Shown here one piece after another: positions 55,980-64,000 of a DNA stretch of 64,000 nt. The stretch is taken from assembly GCF_040719265.1 (NCBI RefSeq), contig NZ_JBFDAH010000015.1, positions 1 through 64,000 on the forward strand. The letters run 5' to 3'. Source of the stretch: Aliikangiella maris. Its GTDB lineage: Bacteria; Pseudomonadota; Gammaproteobacteria; Enterobacterales; Kangiellaceae. A model generated the notes under the pieces. It saw only the letters and a program-made list of their open reading frames with translations. It was not told the origin of the DNA and did not search any database. Numbering within the stretch: position 1 is the first letter of the stretch; each line of letters begins with the position of its first letter. Made by a program: the position numbers and the translations under genes.

Positions 55980-56633
55980 TTATTCAACCAAAACTTGAAG
56001 CTCATCAAGTTCAGCATGATAATACAATGGAAAAGTTTTTCCATTACCATACTGGCTATAAGCATCAACCTGACCTTGTACGCTTAACAGAGAAAGTAAA
56101 CAACGAATTGCATCTCCATGTGTAATCACTAACAGGCAACCCTCTACAGGCAATTCGTTAGATTGCAATTGATTAGACAATCTTCGATTAGATAAAGGCA
56201 GATGACTTTTTATACCATTCAATTGCGTTCTTGCAATGTTGAGTAACGCTTGTTGAATTCTTTGCGCACAAGCAATTCCAGTTTCTCCATCAGGCGGTCC
56301 CTGATGATTAACCTTGTAAAAAACATCTGTAAAATATTTTTCACTTTTTAATTCCGAAAAATACTCAGCCTGCCACAAACCGAAATCCCGCTCAACTAAT
56401 TGAGCATCAAGTTGTCGTTCAACATTAAGAACTTTTTCACAGATCTGTGCGGTATGTTCAGCCCGTTTTAGCGGAGATGAAATAATTAACTTTACCTGAG
56501 CTGTTTTTAATTTTTCTGCCAGCGAATGGGCTTGCAAAATCCCTTCATCCGTCAATGGGCTATCGAGCCGTCCTTGAAGTTTCTTAAGTTTATTCCATTG
56601 AGTTTCGCCGTGGCGCGCAAGAATGATTTTCAC
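55980..56633 (-). CDS. cobC: histidine phosphatase, probable alpha-ribazole phosphatase (CobC-like)
   Basis: A 217-residue phosphoglycerate-mutase-like phosphatase starting at GTG 56633, six bases after AAAGG; the longer frame to 56708 lacks such a site. The catalytic RHG motif is in IILARHGETQWN, with LVERDFGLWQAE and the second His in LLVITHGDAIRCLL. In B12 clusters this family removes phosphate from alpha-ribazole 5'-phosphate or from adenosylcobalamin 5'-phosphate. It sits immediately before cbiB. A second, diverged member of the family is at 62063-62728, so the two may split substrates. Confidence 0.75.
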   Translation of the reverse strand: MKIILARHGETQWNKLKKLQGRLDSPLTDEGILQAHSLAEKLKTAQVKLIISSPLKRAEHTAQICEKVLNVERQLDAQLVERDFGLWQAEYFSELKSEKYFTDVFYKVNHQGPPDGETGIACAQRIQQALLNIARTQLNGIKSHLPLSNRRLSNQLQSNELPVEGCLLVITHGDAIRCLLSLLSVQGQVDAYSQYGNGKTFPLYYHAELDELQVLVE

Positions 56634-56767
56634 AATAAACCTTTCAGCGGTATTACCGGTTTTAATTTGATTAGATTTAACATCCCCTAGAACCCTACCA
56701 ACTATCAAATTGGCAAGGCTCTAAGTTTAAAGCACAAACAAAAAGCAAAAACGATCAGCAATAATCA

Positions 56768-58606
56768 CTAATTCGTTTGATAGCTCACAGTAAAATAAAA
56801 CTCGCGTTCAACCGGATAATATCCCGATACCTGAGTAGGCGCTTCATCTAATGCATCATTGACTTTTAACTGGAATTTCCAATTAGTATTCAATTCATAA
56901 GCAACCCCTAAATTCAGGCGAACATAGCTGTCAAGCATCATCGGACTATAGGTCTGGAAATCATTATCAGGACGTTCGCCAACATATTGAATTTGTGCAA
57001 ACCAATCCAACTGTTGCTCAGCATAACTCAACTGATAACCCGCCTGTTCTTTAGCTCGTCTTAATAATTGTTGCTTGGTAGTGGTATTTTCTGCTTTTGT
57101 GTGACTGGCAGTCAATTGATGTGACCAATTCCCGTGTGTTAATTTATAGGTCAAATCAACACCAGAAATTTCAGCTTCCCCAACATTTTGTGGTGTCCAC
57201 GCGCCTTCACTATCGGGTGTCCACTGAATCAAATTTTCAATTTCTGACTCATAAACACTAACCGTTAAGCGTCCACCGAAAATATCGCCTTTATATACCA
57301 GTTCGATATTGTCAGATAGCTCAAAATTCAATTCAGGATTACCCCCGTAAGGATAATATAAATCATTAAAAGTAGGCGCTTTAAAGCCTTCGGCGTAATT
57401 GATGCTAAGCAAATGGTTATCGGCGATGCGAAAACCGATGCCAAAATTCACACTGGTTTCACTATTAACTCGCTGAATATCATCATAACGTACCGCTAAA
57501 TCAGCCAACCATAGCTCACCAATATAGTTAAAGCCTATTTGCGCACTTTTCGACTCTCGCTGTTTTAACGCATAGTCACTGGTTGTATGCCGAATATCAT
57601 CTAATAGCCATTCAATACCGCCGCTAAATGAAAACTCTTGATTGATCTGATGGCGGGTTAAATAGTTATATTGTTCACGGCGTGTTTCATAGTTACCAGC
57701 AGTAGCTCGCGTTACCCCATTACCAACCGAGTAAAATCTATCTCGATTAACCGACCAGGCCAATTGATGATTCCATTCGTTAGTATGATAAAGATATCTT
57801 AAATTCCAAAAATGATTTTTATAATGCGATTGATTCCCCAAATAACTGGTATCAAAATCATATTGGCCTTTATCAACCTGCGCAACCCAATCAAATGTGT
57901 GATGCTCACTTTTTTGATAACTACCGCGCATTGCAATTGAATCGTTTTTAAAACCGTCATCATCATTTTCATCATCAATACGCACATCAAAGCCATCTGA
58001 TTTTTTGTGGCTGTAAGTCACGGTGTTATTAAGCGTCTCATCACCAAAACCTAGTGCAACATCAACTTCGGCTGAGTCATTACTCCCCATAGTAACACCT
58101 ATACGGGATTCACTCGATAAATAGCGACGAGTAAATATTTGAATGACACCACCAATTGCATCACTTCCCCAAATGGCCGCGCGCGGACCTTTGACAATTT
58201 CAACCCGTTCGACTTGTGCCATTGGTATATTAGAAATTGATTTTTCGCCCAAGGTGGCAGAACCGACACGTACGCCATCAATTAATACCAGCACTTGATT
58301 TGAATTGGCTCCACGCACAAATAAAGATGAATCTTGGGCATGTCCCCCTTTTTGAACCGAATCAAGTCCAGATACATTAACCAATAAATCAATTAACGAG
58401 CGAGGTTGAATTTTTTCGATATCAGCACGAGTAATAATTTCAACATCAGTTAAAGTGTCATTAATATCTTGCTGGATTCGATTGGCAGTAACAACGATTT
58501 TTTCATCCTGTGATTGACTCTCTACAGCGTCATCAGCAATTGTTGCTAGACTCCCGGAAGATGCGATTGCCAGAACGGTTGCTCGCAGTAAAAATTGTTT
58601 TTTCAT
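56768..58606 (-). CDS. btuB: TonB-dependent vitamin B12 receptor BtuB
   Basis: A 612-residue outer-membrane receptor that imports cobalamin using TonB energy; E. coli BtuB has 614 residues. Signal peptide (LLRATVLAIASSGSLATIA), TonB box KIVVTANR, plug domain (PRSLIDLLVNVSGLDS, FVRGANSNQVLVLIDGVRVG, VERVEIVKGPRAAIWGSDAI) and a 22-strand barrel ending in FYFTVSYQTN with a terminal aromatic pattern as expected. A cobalamin riboswitch lies in the upstream leader, so expression should fall when B12 is plentiful. It is followed by the cobC-like, cbiB and cobD genes. Confidence 0.93.
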   Translation of the reverse strand: MKKQFLLRATVLAIASSGSLATIADDAVESQSQDEKIVVTANRIQQDINDTLTDVEIITRADIEKIQPRSLIDLLVNVSGLDSVQKGGHAQDSSLFVRGANSNQVLVLIDGVRVGSATLGEKSISNIPMAQVERVEIVKGPRAAIWGSDAIGGVIQIFTRRYLSSESRIGVTMGSNDSAEVDVALGFGDETLNNTVTYSHKKSDGFDVRIDDENDDDGFKNDSIAMRGSYQKSEHHTFDWVAQVDKGQYDFDTSYLGNQSHYKNHFWNLRYLYHTNEWNHQLAWSVNRDRFYSVGNGVTRATAGNYETRREQYNYLTRHQINQEFSFSGGIEWLLDDIRHTTSDYALKQRESKSAQIGFNYIGELWLADLAVRYDDIQRVNSETSVNFGIGFRIADNHLLSINYAEGFKAPTFNDLYYPYGGNPELNFELSDNIELVYKGDIFGGRLTVSVYESEIENLIQWTPDSEGAWTPQNVGEAEISGVDLTYKLTHGNWSHQLTASHTKAENTTTKQQLLRRAKEQAGYQLSYAEQQLDWFAQIQYVGERPDNDFQTYSPMMLDSYVRLNLGVAYELNTNWKFQLKVNDALDEAPTQVSGYYPVEREFYFTVSYQTN

Positions 58607-58659
58607 TCTCTGTTTACCCGTATAACAGTAACGCCCGCCGCGCTACTTAAAAATTTGAG

Positions 58660-58830
58660 GTTTATTCCTCACCCTAAAAAATGGATTAAGCTTGTATCGG
58701 GCTTAGCTAAAAATTTAATCGGTCGAGCATCACTCTACCTCAACTCAATTTTCAAACATTACCGTTGCGGGGGCAGCGTCAGAATCTCACTGACTTCCGA
58801 AGATGGCTATCGTTCGATAAGCCGCTTAAT
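58660..58830 (-). promoter_or_regulatory. cobalamin riboswitch upstream of btuB
   Basis: In the leader of btuB, the minus strand contains CTGCCCCCGCAACGGTAA (58759-58776), the most conserved block of the cobalamin riboswitch core, preceded by GGAAGTCAGTGAGATTCTG (58780-58798), which matches the GGGAA...GGTG...AATCC side. Downstream, AAGCCCGATACAAGC (58689-58704) resembles the closing block before the expression platform. Boundaries are approximate. The platform near 58610-58680 probably controls translation, since no T-run terminator is visible. Confidence 0.85.
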
Positions 58831-58962
58831 CAACCAAAAATTCCTTTTACTTAATCATTCTATCCTTGTGACACTAAATGTTGATAATAATTAAACATTT
58901 AACGACAATTCTTTTCATTTTCAATAACCTTTTTATTTTTAAATAGGCGAGATACCCATCAA

Positions 58963-59868
58963 CTAACGAGCCTGATCAATGGCATGACATAGCTGGGCTA
59001 AGCCTTCAACAGCCCGCGGCCCGAAACGGTGCAGTAAATCACCATCAATCACCGTGAAATGATCATTTTTAATCGCCTGTATATTCTTCCAGTTTTGCCA
59101 AATTTGTTTTTTAGCGCCCACATTTCCAGAGTGATGAGGGACAATAATCACTTCAGGGTCTCGAGCTAAAATACTTTCAAAATCAATTACCGGATATTCA
59201 TTTTCAGCATCTGAAAAAACATTTTGACCATGACAATCTTCAAGCAACGACTCAACCCAGCTTCCCGGGCCAACGGTACGTAGAGGGTCATGCCAAAGCT
59301 GATAAAAAACTTTAACCGGTCTTTTTTCAGCATATTTTTCCGTAATTTGCTGATATTGTTTTTTTATTTTATTGATGACTTGGGCAGCCTGTTGCTGATG
59401 ACCAATTTTTTCACCCAATAATTTCATATCAATGAAAATGCCATCTATTTGCTTAGGGTGCGTATAAAAAATATTAAATCCGAGCGATGCCAGTTTTCTT
59501 AAATCACTTAATTTGTTTCCGCCTTTCCAGGCAATAATCAAATCAGGTTTTAGCTTTACCACTTGCTCAATTTGTACTCCGGCATAACTACCAATACGCA
59601 AAATATTTTGCGCTGCCTTTGGATAGTCGGCATATTCAACCGTACCGACTATCTTGTCACCAGCACCTATGGCAAATAACATTTCAACTGAATGTGGTGA
59701 AAGCGCAATAATTCGTTCAACCTTTTTGGGTGAAGACTGATTCAACGCTTGCTCGCCAGCTTTCTCGTGTACCTTATCAGAAAGGCTTTTGGATTCTCCA
59801 TGACAGGAAATTGAAACAACCCCAACACAGTATAAAAAACATGCAAACCCAAATCGTTTAAGACTCAC
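58963..59868 (-). CDS. btuF: periplasmic cobalamin-binding protein BtuF
   Basis: The substrate-binding component of the BtuCDF B12 importer. It has 301 residues, with a signal sequence CFLYCVGVVSISC that may be a lipobox (Cys22). The class III binding-protein fold shows as RIIALSPHSVEMLFAIGAGD, VGTVEYADYP, RIGSYAGVQIEQVVKLKPDL and IVPHHSG. Its start overlaps the cobO stop by 4 bases, so the two are coupled. The matching BtuC and BtuD genes are not in this window. A Lys/Glu-rich linker (~25-48) follows the signal. Confidence 0.88.
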   Translation of the reverse strand: MSLKRFGFACFLYCVGVVSISCHGESKSLSDKVHEKAGEQALNQSSPKKVERIIALSPHSVEMLFAIGAGDKIVGTVEYADYPKAAQNILRIGSYAGVQIEQVVKLKPDLIIAWKGGNKLSDLRKLASLGFNIFYTHPKQIDGIFIDMKLLGEKIGHQQQAAQVINKIKKQYQQITEKYAEKRPVKVFYQLWHDPLRTVGPGSWVESLLEDCHGQNVFSDAENEYPVIDFESILARDPEVIIVPHHSGNVGAKKQIWQNWKNIQAIKNDHFTVIDGDLLHRFGPRAVEGLAQLCHAIDQAR

Positions 59869-60458
59869 CAGTCGACTCCTTTACGCGCTTTTATACCCGC
59901 TTTAAAAGCATGCTTTTCTTCTTTAATTTCACTGACGGTATCAGCCATATCTCTTAATTCACGAATCGCGCCTCGACCGGTTACAATCACTGACTGATTT
60001 TCTGGACGATTTTTTAATGCCGATAAAACCTCTTCTTTATCTAGATAGTCATAACCGAGCATATAAGTTAACTCATCAAGTAATACCAAGTGATATTGCG
60101 GATCGGCTAAAAACGCTTTTGCTTGTTGCCAAACGCGGGTTGCCGCTTCAATATCGCCAGCCCTATCTTGTGTGTTCCAGGTAAACCCCGTTCCCATCAC
60201 CGCAAATGGCACACCATATTGCTCAAGTAAATTACGCTCACCACTTTCCCACTTACCTTTAATAAACTGCACAACCGCTGCTTTATAACCATGCCCAACA
60301 CAACGAACAACAGTGCCAAATCCCGAAGTTGATTTACCTTTACCATTGCCGGTAATGACCAATAAAAGCCCTTTTTCAATTTGTGCTTGAGCAACTCGGG
60401 CATCAACTTTTTCTTTCATTTTTTGGGATTTAATTTTATGCTTTTCTTGTGCATCCAT
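59865..60458 (-). CDS. cobO: cob(I)alamin adenosyltransferase CobO/BtuR type
   Basis: A 197-residue enzyme that transfers the 5'-deoxyadenosyl group of ATP to cob(I)alamin or cob(I)yrinate diamide. The Walker A motif GNGKGKSTSGFGTVVR (~35-50), QFIKGKWESGERNLLE and LVLLDELTYMLGYDYL are those of the CobA/CobO/BtuR family. The basic N-terminus (QEKHKIKSQKMKEKVDARVA) is a family feature. In this cluster it makes adenosylated corrinoids for the nucleotide-loop enzymes. It overlaps btuF. Confidence 0.92.
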   Translation of the reverse strand: MDAQEKHKIKSQKMKEKVDARVAQAQIEKGLLLVITGNGKGKSTSGFGTVVRCVGHGYKAAVVQFIKGKWESGERNLLEQYGVPFAVMGTGFTWNTQDRAGDIEAATRVWQQAKAFLADPQYHLVLLDELTYMLGYDYLDKEEVLSALKNRPENQSVIVTGRGAIRELRDMADTVSEIKEEKHAFKAGIKARKGVDW

Positions 60459-60532
60459 TAGTTATTTCTCTTAAGTTAATTTAAATTGGTTTAATTCAAT
60501 CTGGTTTATTTCAGTAAGGTTTGAAAATTCGA

Positions 60533-62023
60533 TTAACGTTTATTTGACATTGCAATTTGCAAAATAGCCTCAATATTTAAATGCGCTTCAAATACATCCG
60601 CCAATCGATCTAATTCGGACTCTCTGACATCTTGCCAGTCTTCACAGACAATCTGTTGTTCGGCTGCCCAATACAAAATGCTTTGCAGACTATCTTTCTT
60701 CTCAAACAGTCCATGTAAATAGGTTCCCATAATTTGTTTATCTTCACTAATAACACCATCGGTATAGGTTTCACCATGATATTCAGCAACTTTGGCAAAG
60801 GGTCTATTTAATGCAGGCCCCCGCGATACACCACAATGAATTTCATACCCTGAAACTGGCGCAGAATGATTTAAATTCATATTACCTTGAACTTGTTTGA
60901 GTTGCTTGTGCGGCATTAATGTCGTCGAAAATGCCAATAAATTCAATCCAGGAGTTGACCCGGCTTGACTTTCAATACCATCCGGATCGTTAATTGACTG
61001 ACCTAACATTTGAAAGCCTCCACAAATTCCCAGCAGTTTACCACCATAACGCAAATGTTTTTTTATTTCGGTTTCCCAACCTTGTTCACGCAAATAACTT
61101 AAATCATTTCTAACACTTTTGCTGCCGGGTAAAATAATCAAATCAGCGCCCATTAAAGACTGACCTGCAGGCACAAATTCAAATTGGATTTTAGGGTGCC
61201 ATTTTAATGGCTCAAAATCAGTATGATTGCTGATTCGTGGAATAACCGGTACTTTTACTTTTAGTTGGCTATCTTCAGTCACTGACTCCACATCAATGGC
61301 ATCCTCGGCATCCAGTTTCAAAGATTGCAGATAAGGCAGCACACCGAATAAAGTTTTGTGTGTGTAATTTTCTAACCAATCTAAACCACTTTGCAGTAAC
61401 GACAAACGCCCACGAAATTTATTAATAATAAAGCCCTTAATACGTGCTTGCTCTGATGCAGACAGCAAGTTAACAGTACCCGTTAAGTGGGCAAATACGC
61501 CCCCTCTGTCAATGTCACTAATTAAAATAACTGGACAATCAACCGCCTCAGCAAATCCCATATTGGCAATATCATTTTGGCGTAAATTAATTTCGGCAGG
61601 ACTACCCGCGCCTTCAACTAAAACAACATCATATTGTTGCAGTAGCTTTTGGTATGACTGTAAAACTTTGGCAAACGCCAGTTGTTTGATATCACCAAAA
61701 GTATTGGCATCAAGTTGTGAAACGGCTTTACCATGAATGATTACTTGCGACTTCATATCACTACTTGGCTTTAATAAAACCGGATTAAAGTCAGTCGATA
61801 AAGGTAATCCACAGGCAATGGCCTGTAATGCTTGCGCTCGACCTATTTCTCCACCACAAGGGGTGACCGCACTATTTAGTGCCATATTTTGAGGCTTAAA
61901 TGGTGCAACATTAATTCCGTGTCGTTTAAAGACTCGGCATAAACCAGCCACACAAATACTTTTTCCGGCATCAGATGTAGTCCCCTGAATCATCAGGCTT
62001 CTGCCGTTAAATACATCGCTCAT
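60533..62023 (-). CDS. cbiP: cobyric acid synthase CbiP/CobQ
   Basis: A 496-residue glutamine-dependent amidase that amidates carboxylates of adenosylcobyrinate a,c-diamide to form cobyric acid. It has the N-terminal dethiobiotin-synthetase-like ATPase domain (MIQGTTSDAGKSICVAGLCR, PFKPQNMALNSAVTPCGGEIG, VVLVEGAGSPAEINLR, DIDRGGVFAHLTGT) and the C-terminal class I glutaminase domain (IILPGSKSVRNDL; nucleophile Cys in GKLLGICGGFQMLG; His in MGTYLHGLFE). Its presence means cobyric acid can be made from diamide intermediates. The earlier corrin-ring genes are not in the window. Confidence 0.93.
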   Translation of the reverse strand: MSDVFNGRSLMIQGTTSDAGKSICVAGLCRVFKRHGINVAPFKPQNMALNSAVTPCGGEIGRAQALQAIACGLPLSTDFNPVLLKPSSDMKSQVIIHGKAVSQLDANTFGDIKQLAFAKVLQSYQKLLQQYDVVLVEGAGSPAEINLRQNDIANMGFAEAVDCPVILISDIDRGGVFAHLTGTVNLLSASEQARIKGFIINKFRGRLSLLQSGLDWLENYTHKTLFGVLPYLQSLKLDAEDAIDVESVTEDSQLKVKVPVIPRISNHTDFEPLKWHPKIQFEFVPAGQSLMGADLIILPGSKSVRNDLSYLREQGWETEIKKHLRYGGKLLGICGGFQMLGQSINDPDGIESQAGSTPGLNLLAFSTTLMPHKQLKQVQGNMNLNHSAPVSGYEIHCGVSRGPALNRPFAKVAEYHGETYTDGVISEDKQIMGTYLHGLFEKKDSLQSILYWAAEQQIVCEDWQDVRESELDRLADVFEAHLNIEAILQIAMSNKR

Positions 62024-62062
62024 TTATTGATTCCAAACCTGATTAATTAACCTAATAAAACT

Positions 62063-62728
62063 TTAAGGCAGCCCGACACATTCGTAATGTCGCTCATGAC
62101 TGGTGGGTATTTCAGGAACTTCGCGACGATAATTCATTAACATGATTTGCGGAATTATTTTTTTATCATGATAAAAACGAATATGGGTAATACTGCCATA
62201 ATCTAACGCAAATCGTTTAAACTGGATGCCTGATTCATAATCAATATTCAAACACCAGGCAATGAGTGTTCGAATAACGCCTGCATGAGTAAATACCAGA
62301 ATATTTTTTCCCATATGAGTGAGTAACATTTTTTCCATCACTCGCTCAACACGATGGCAAAAATCCCACAAAGGCTCACCTTTTGGCGGCATAAATTTCG
62401 CTGGTTGATTAAAAAAATTATTCAACTCATCAGGATAATTTTCATATAAAAAATCGTAGGTTTCACCATCCCAGTCACCAAAAAAACATTCTTTCCAACG
62501 AGCATCAATTTCTAAAGCAACTTTATTTTTTTTAGCATAACGCTGAGCAAAATCAGCACAGCGAATCAGCGGACTGGAAATGACAAGATCAATGCCAGAA
62601 ATCGGTTTAATATTCGTTTCCATTTGCGCCCAGCCTAACTGATTGAGTGGTGAGTCAGTAAATCCCAGTAGTGTTTTTTTCAGCACTGGTTCACCATGAC
62701 GAACAAAAAATACATCGGTGCAAATCAT
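62063..62728 (-). CDS. histidine phosphatase, probable alpha-ribazole phosphatase (second copy)
   Basis: A 221-residue RHG phosphatase: FFVRHGEPVLKK at the N-terminus, DSPLNQLGWAQMETN, WKECFFGDWDGETYDFL and the second catalytic His in NILVFTHAGVIRTLIA. It is diverged from the copy at 55980-56633. It lies 3 bp from cobU and 39 bp from cbiP, firmly inside the cob operon, so removal of the phosphate from alpha-ribazole phosphate is its likely job. Which of the two is the true CobC cannot be said from sequence. Confidence 0.75.
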   Translation of the reverse strand: MICTDVFFVRHGEPVLKKTLLGFTDSPLNQLGWAQMETNIKPISGIDLVISSPLIRCADFAQRYAKKNKVALEIDARWKECFFGDWDGETYDFLYENYPDELNNFFNQPAKFMPPKGEPLWDFCHRVERVMEKMLLTHMGKNILVFTHAGVIRTLIAWCLNIDYESGIQFKRFALDYGSITHIRFYHDKKIIPQIMLMNYRREVPEIPTSHERHYECVGLP

Positions 62729-62731
62729 CGA

Positions 62732-63277
62732 TTAACTATCCTTGAATTTGTTTTGAGATTTCAGATTTATAGCGCAACCAGCAACAACCAGTGAAACAGA
62801 TTCAGCAAGAGAAGCCAGAGCCTGATTAAGCCAGCCAGCCTCATCGACAAATTGACGATTCAACTCTCCCATTGGCACAATGCCACTCCCCACTTCATTC
62901 GATACAATCACAATCGTTGCTTGAGAATTTTCAATCGCCTCGAGAAATGCCGCTTTTTGTAATGACCATTGTGCAATTTCGCCACAGCAAAGCCAGTTAC
63001 TCAAATACAAGGTCATGCACTCAATGAGTAAAACCTGATTTTTTTTGTTATGTTTAGTTATAATTTGAGATAAATCGAGCGGCTCTTCAATTAACTGCCA
63101 ATGGGCAGGGCGACTCTGTTGATGATGTTTAATTCGCTGTTTCATCTCATCATCTCCCGCGGTTGCGGTAGCAACATATAACACCTCGGGCGAAGGCGTA
63201 AAGGAAATCTCGTTGACTATTTGCTCTGCAAATCGGCTCTTTCCCGAGCGAGCGCCACCTATTACCAAGTGCAGCAT
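62732..63277 (-). CDS. cobU: adenosylcobinamide kinase / adenosylcobinamide-phosphate guanylyltransferase CobU (CobP)
   Basis: A 181-residue bifunctional enzyme: phosphorylates adenosylcobinamide with GTP or ATP and then attaches GMP to give adenosylcobinamide-GDP. It has the P-loop LVIGGARSGKSRFAEQIV at the very start, VLYVATATAGDDEMKQRI with the GMP-accepting His region (KQRIKHHQQSRP) and IVSNEVGSGIVPMGELNRQF. Length equals E. coli CobU (181). It directly abuts cobS (no gap) and lies 3 bp from the phosphatase gene. Confidence 0.93.
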   Translation of the reverse strand: MLHLVIGGARSGKSRFAEQIVNEISFTPSPEVLYVATATAGDDEMKQRIKHHQQSRPAHWQLIEEPLDLSQIITKHNKKNQVLLIECMTLYLSNWLCCGEIAQWSLQKAAFLEAIENSQATIVIVSNEVGSGIVPMGELNRQFVDEAGWLNQALASLAESVSLVVAGCAINLKSQNKFKDS

Positions 63278-64000
63278 TTAAACATTCACCTGTGCCGATA
63301 AAAGCACCATATAAATTGTCAATTCACTCAATTGTTGAGTCGCCCCCAAAGTGTCACCGGTAAAACCGCCAATTTGTTTTTTGAGATATATCGAAATACC
63401 AATCGCTAATGCGATAAGCAGTAATAACATTTTAATAATCAGGTCAGGAATCAGTAGCAGGCTGCCAGCTCCAATTGCAATACTGATATGCCAATTGCGC
63501 TTATTCATTTTTTCTGCCAACGGTTTTGCTTTACTGGTGTCAGTATCTGAAACGTATGGCAGATAGTAGATCATACCATTAGCTACCGTTCGACTTAAGG
63601 GATGAGCAACCAAAAATGCCAACCAGGTCTGCTCAATTTGAATTAAAATTGCCCACTTTAAACTTAAAGCAAACCAAATGGCCACAGCACCATAGGTTCC
63701 TAGTCGAGAATCTTTCATAATGCTGAGTTTTTTCTCACTTGTCCAACCCCCACCTAATCCATCACAAGTATCCGCCAAACCATCTTCATGAAAGCAACCC
63801 GTTAATAAAATACTCACTAACATACTCAGCAAAATGGCAATTGAATTTGAGAAAAGCGGTAAAAACAACCAATAACTCAACGCACAAATAATACCAATCA
63901 GCCAGCCAACCAAGGGAAAATAGCGACTAGCCTGATTGAGCTTTTGCTGATCAAAGTCGATGTTTTGTGGCATGGGTATACGCGTAAAAAAGCCCAGCGC
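63278..64000 (-). CDS. cobS: adenosylcobinamide-GDP ribazoletransferase CobS (cobalamin 5'-phosphate synthase), 5' end outside the window
   Basis: Joins adenosylcobinamide-GDP with alpha-ribazole to close the nucleotide loop of cobalamin, in the inner membrane. An ATG at 63973 could be taken as start, but the frame continues in coding fashion to the window edge as ALGFFTRIPMPQNIDF, matching the FxTRxPxP motif near the N-terminus of CobS. The gene therefore starts beyond 64000. Family motifs: LTGCFHEDGLADTCDGLGGGW with metal-binding Asp residues, MKDSRLGTYGAVAI, and GGFTGDTLGATQQLSELT. About six TM segments. Confidence 0.93.
   Translation of the reverse strand, partial: ALGFFTRIPMPQNIDFDQQKLNQASRYFPLVGWLIGIICALSYWLFLPLFSNSIAILLSMLVSILLTGCFHEDGLADTCDGLGGGWTSEKKLSIMKDSRLGTYGAVAIWFALSLKWAILIQIEQTWLAFLVAHPLSRTVANGMIYYLPYVSDTDTSKAKPLAEKMNKRNWHISIAIGAGSLLLIPDLIIKMLLLLIALAIGISIYLKKQIGGFTGDTLGATQQLSELTIYMVLLSAQVNV

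Overview
The window looks like an AT-rich gammaproteobacterial chromosome. The housekeeping proteins (AroG- and AroF-type DAHP synthases, a 451-residue PssA, EfpL/YeiP, MsbA, BtuB) are of gammaproteobacterial type. The mix with a fused isobutyryl-CoA mutase and a tricorn-like protease would fit a marine Kangiella/Aliikangiella-like lineage, but that placement is inference. No tRNA, rRNA or CRISPR array was seen.

Positions 1-21,440 are an accessory island. It opens with decayed fragments and a REP-associated tyrosine transposase (RAYT) bracketed by 30-bp inverted repeats. A polymorphic-toxin locus follows, read on the minus strand. A giant secreted Rhs protein of about 3,790 residues (8197-19563) carries Ig-like, golvesin-like, TSP3, DUF1566, PKD, CAP, Big2 and Rhs modules and ends in a short basic toxin domain. 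Its DUF4279-type immunity gene lies 3 bp downstream. Beyond that come an orphan toxin tail, two orphan immunity-like genes each followed by a similar hairpin, and a second Rhs tip with an NlpC/P60-like toxin plus an exported putative immunity protein. The second tip breaks off exactly where a third copy of the RAYT terminal repeat begins. Single N bases at 5895 and 9237 mark assembly gaps in the Rhs repeats, so the Rhs genes are not reliable in full length.

Positions 21,441-40,580 are a chromosomal backbone: an antibiotic-biosynthesis-monooxygenase-like pseudogene, aroG, a cytosolic glycerophosphodiesterase, aroF with a Phe/Tyr-rich upstream leader ORF, a double-GAF GGDEF-EAL protein, a CoA-transferase/GNAT fusion, a histone-deacetylase-family hydrolase, a tricorn-like exported protease, and icmF.

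Positions 40,581-52,810 hold an ACP / LpxL-like acyltransferase / MsbA-like transporter cluster, small membrane proteins, an AI-2E family transporter, a degenerate zincin-like protein, a secreted reprolysin-type metalloprotease with two PPC domains, and pssA-efpL.

Positions 52,811-64,000 are a cobalamin salvage and late-assembly cluster on the minus strand: cobS (running off the window end), cobU, a phosphatase, cbiP, cobO, btuF, then btuB behind a cobalamin riboswitch, a second phosphatase, cbiB, cobD and a QueG-like Fe-S protein. It imports corrinoid and builds the nucleotide loop, which would supply cofactor to B12-dependent enzymes such as IcmF. btuC, btuD and cobT are not in the window.
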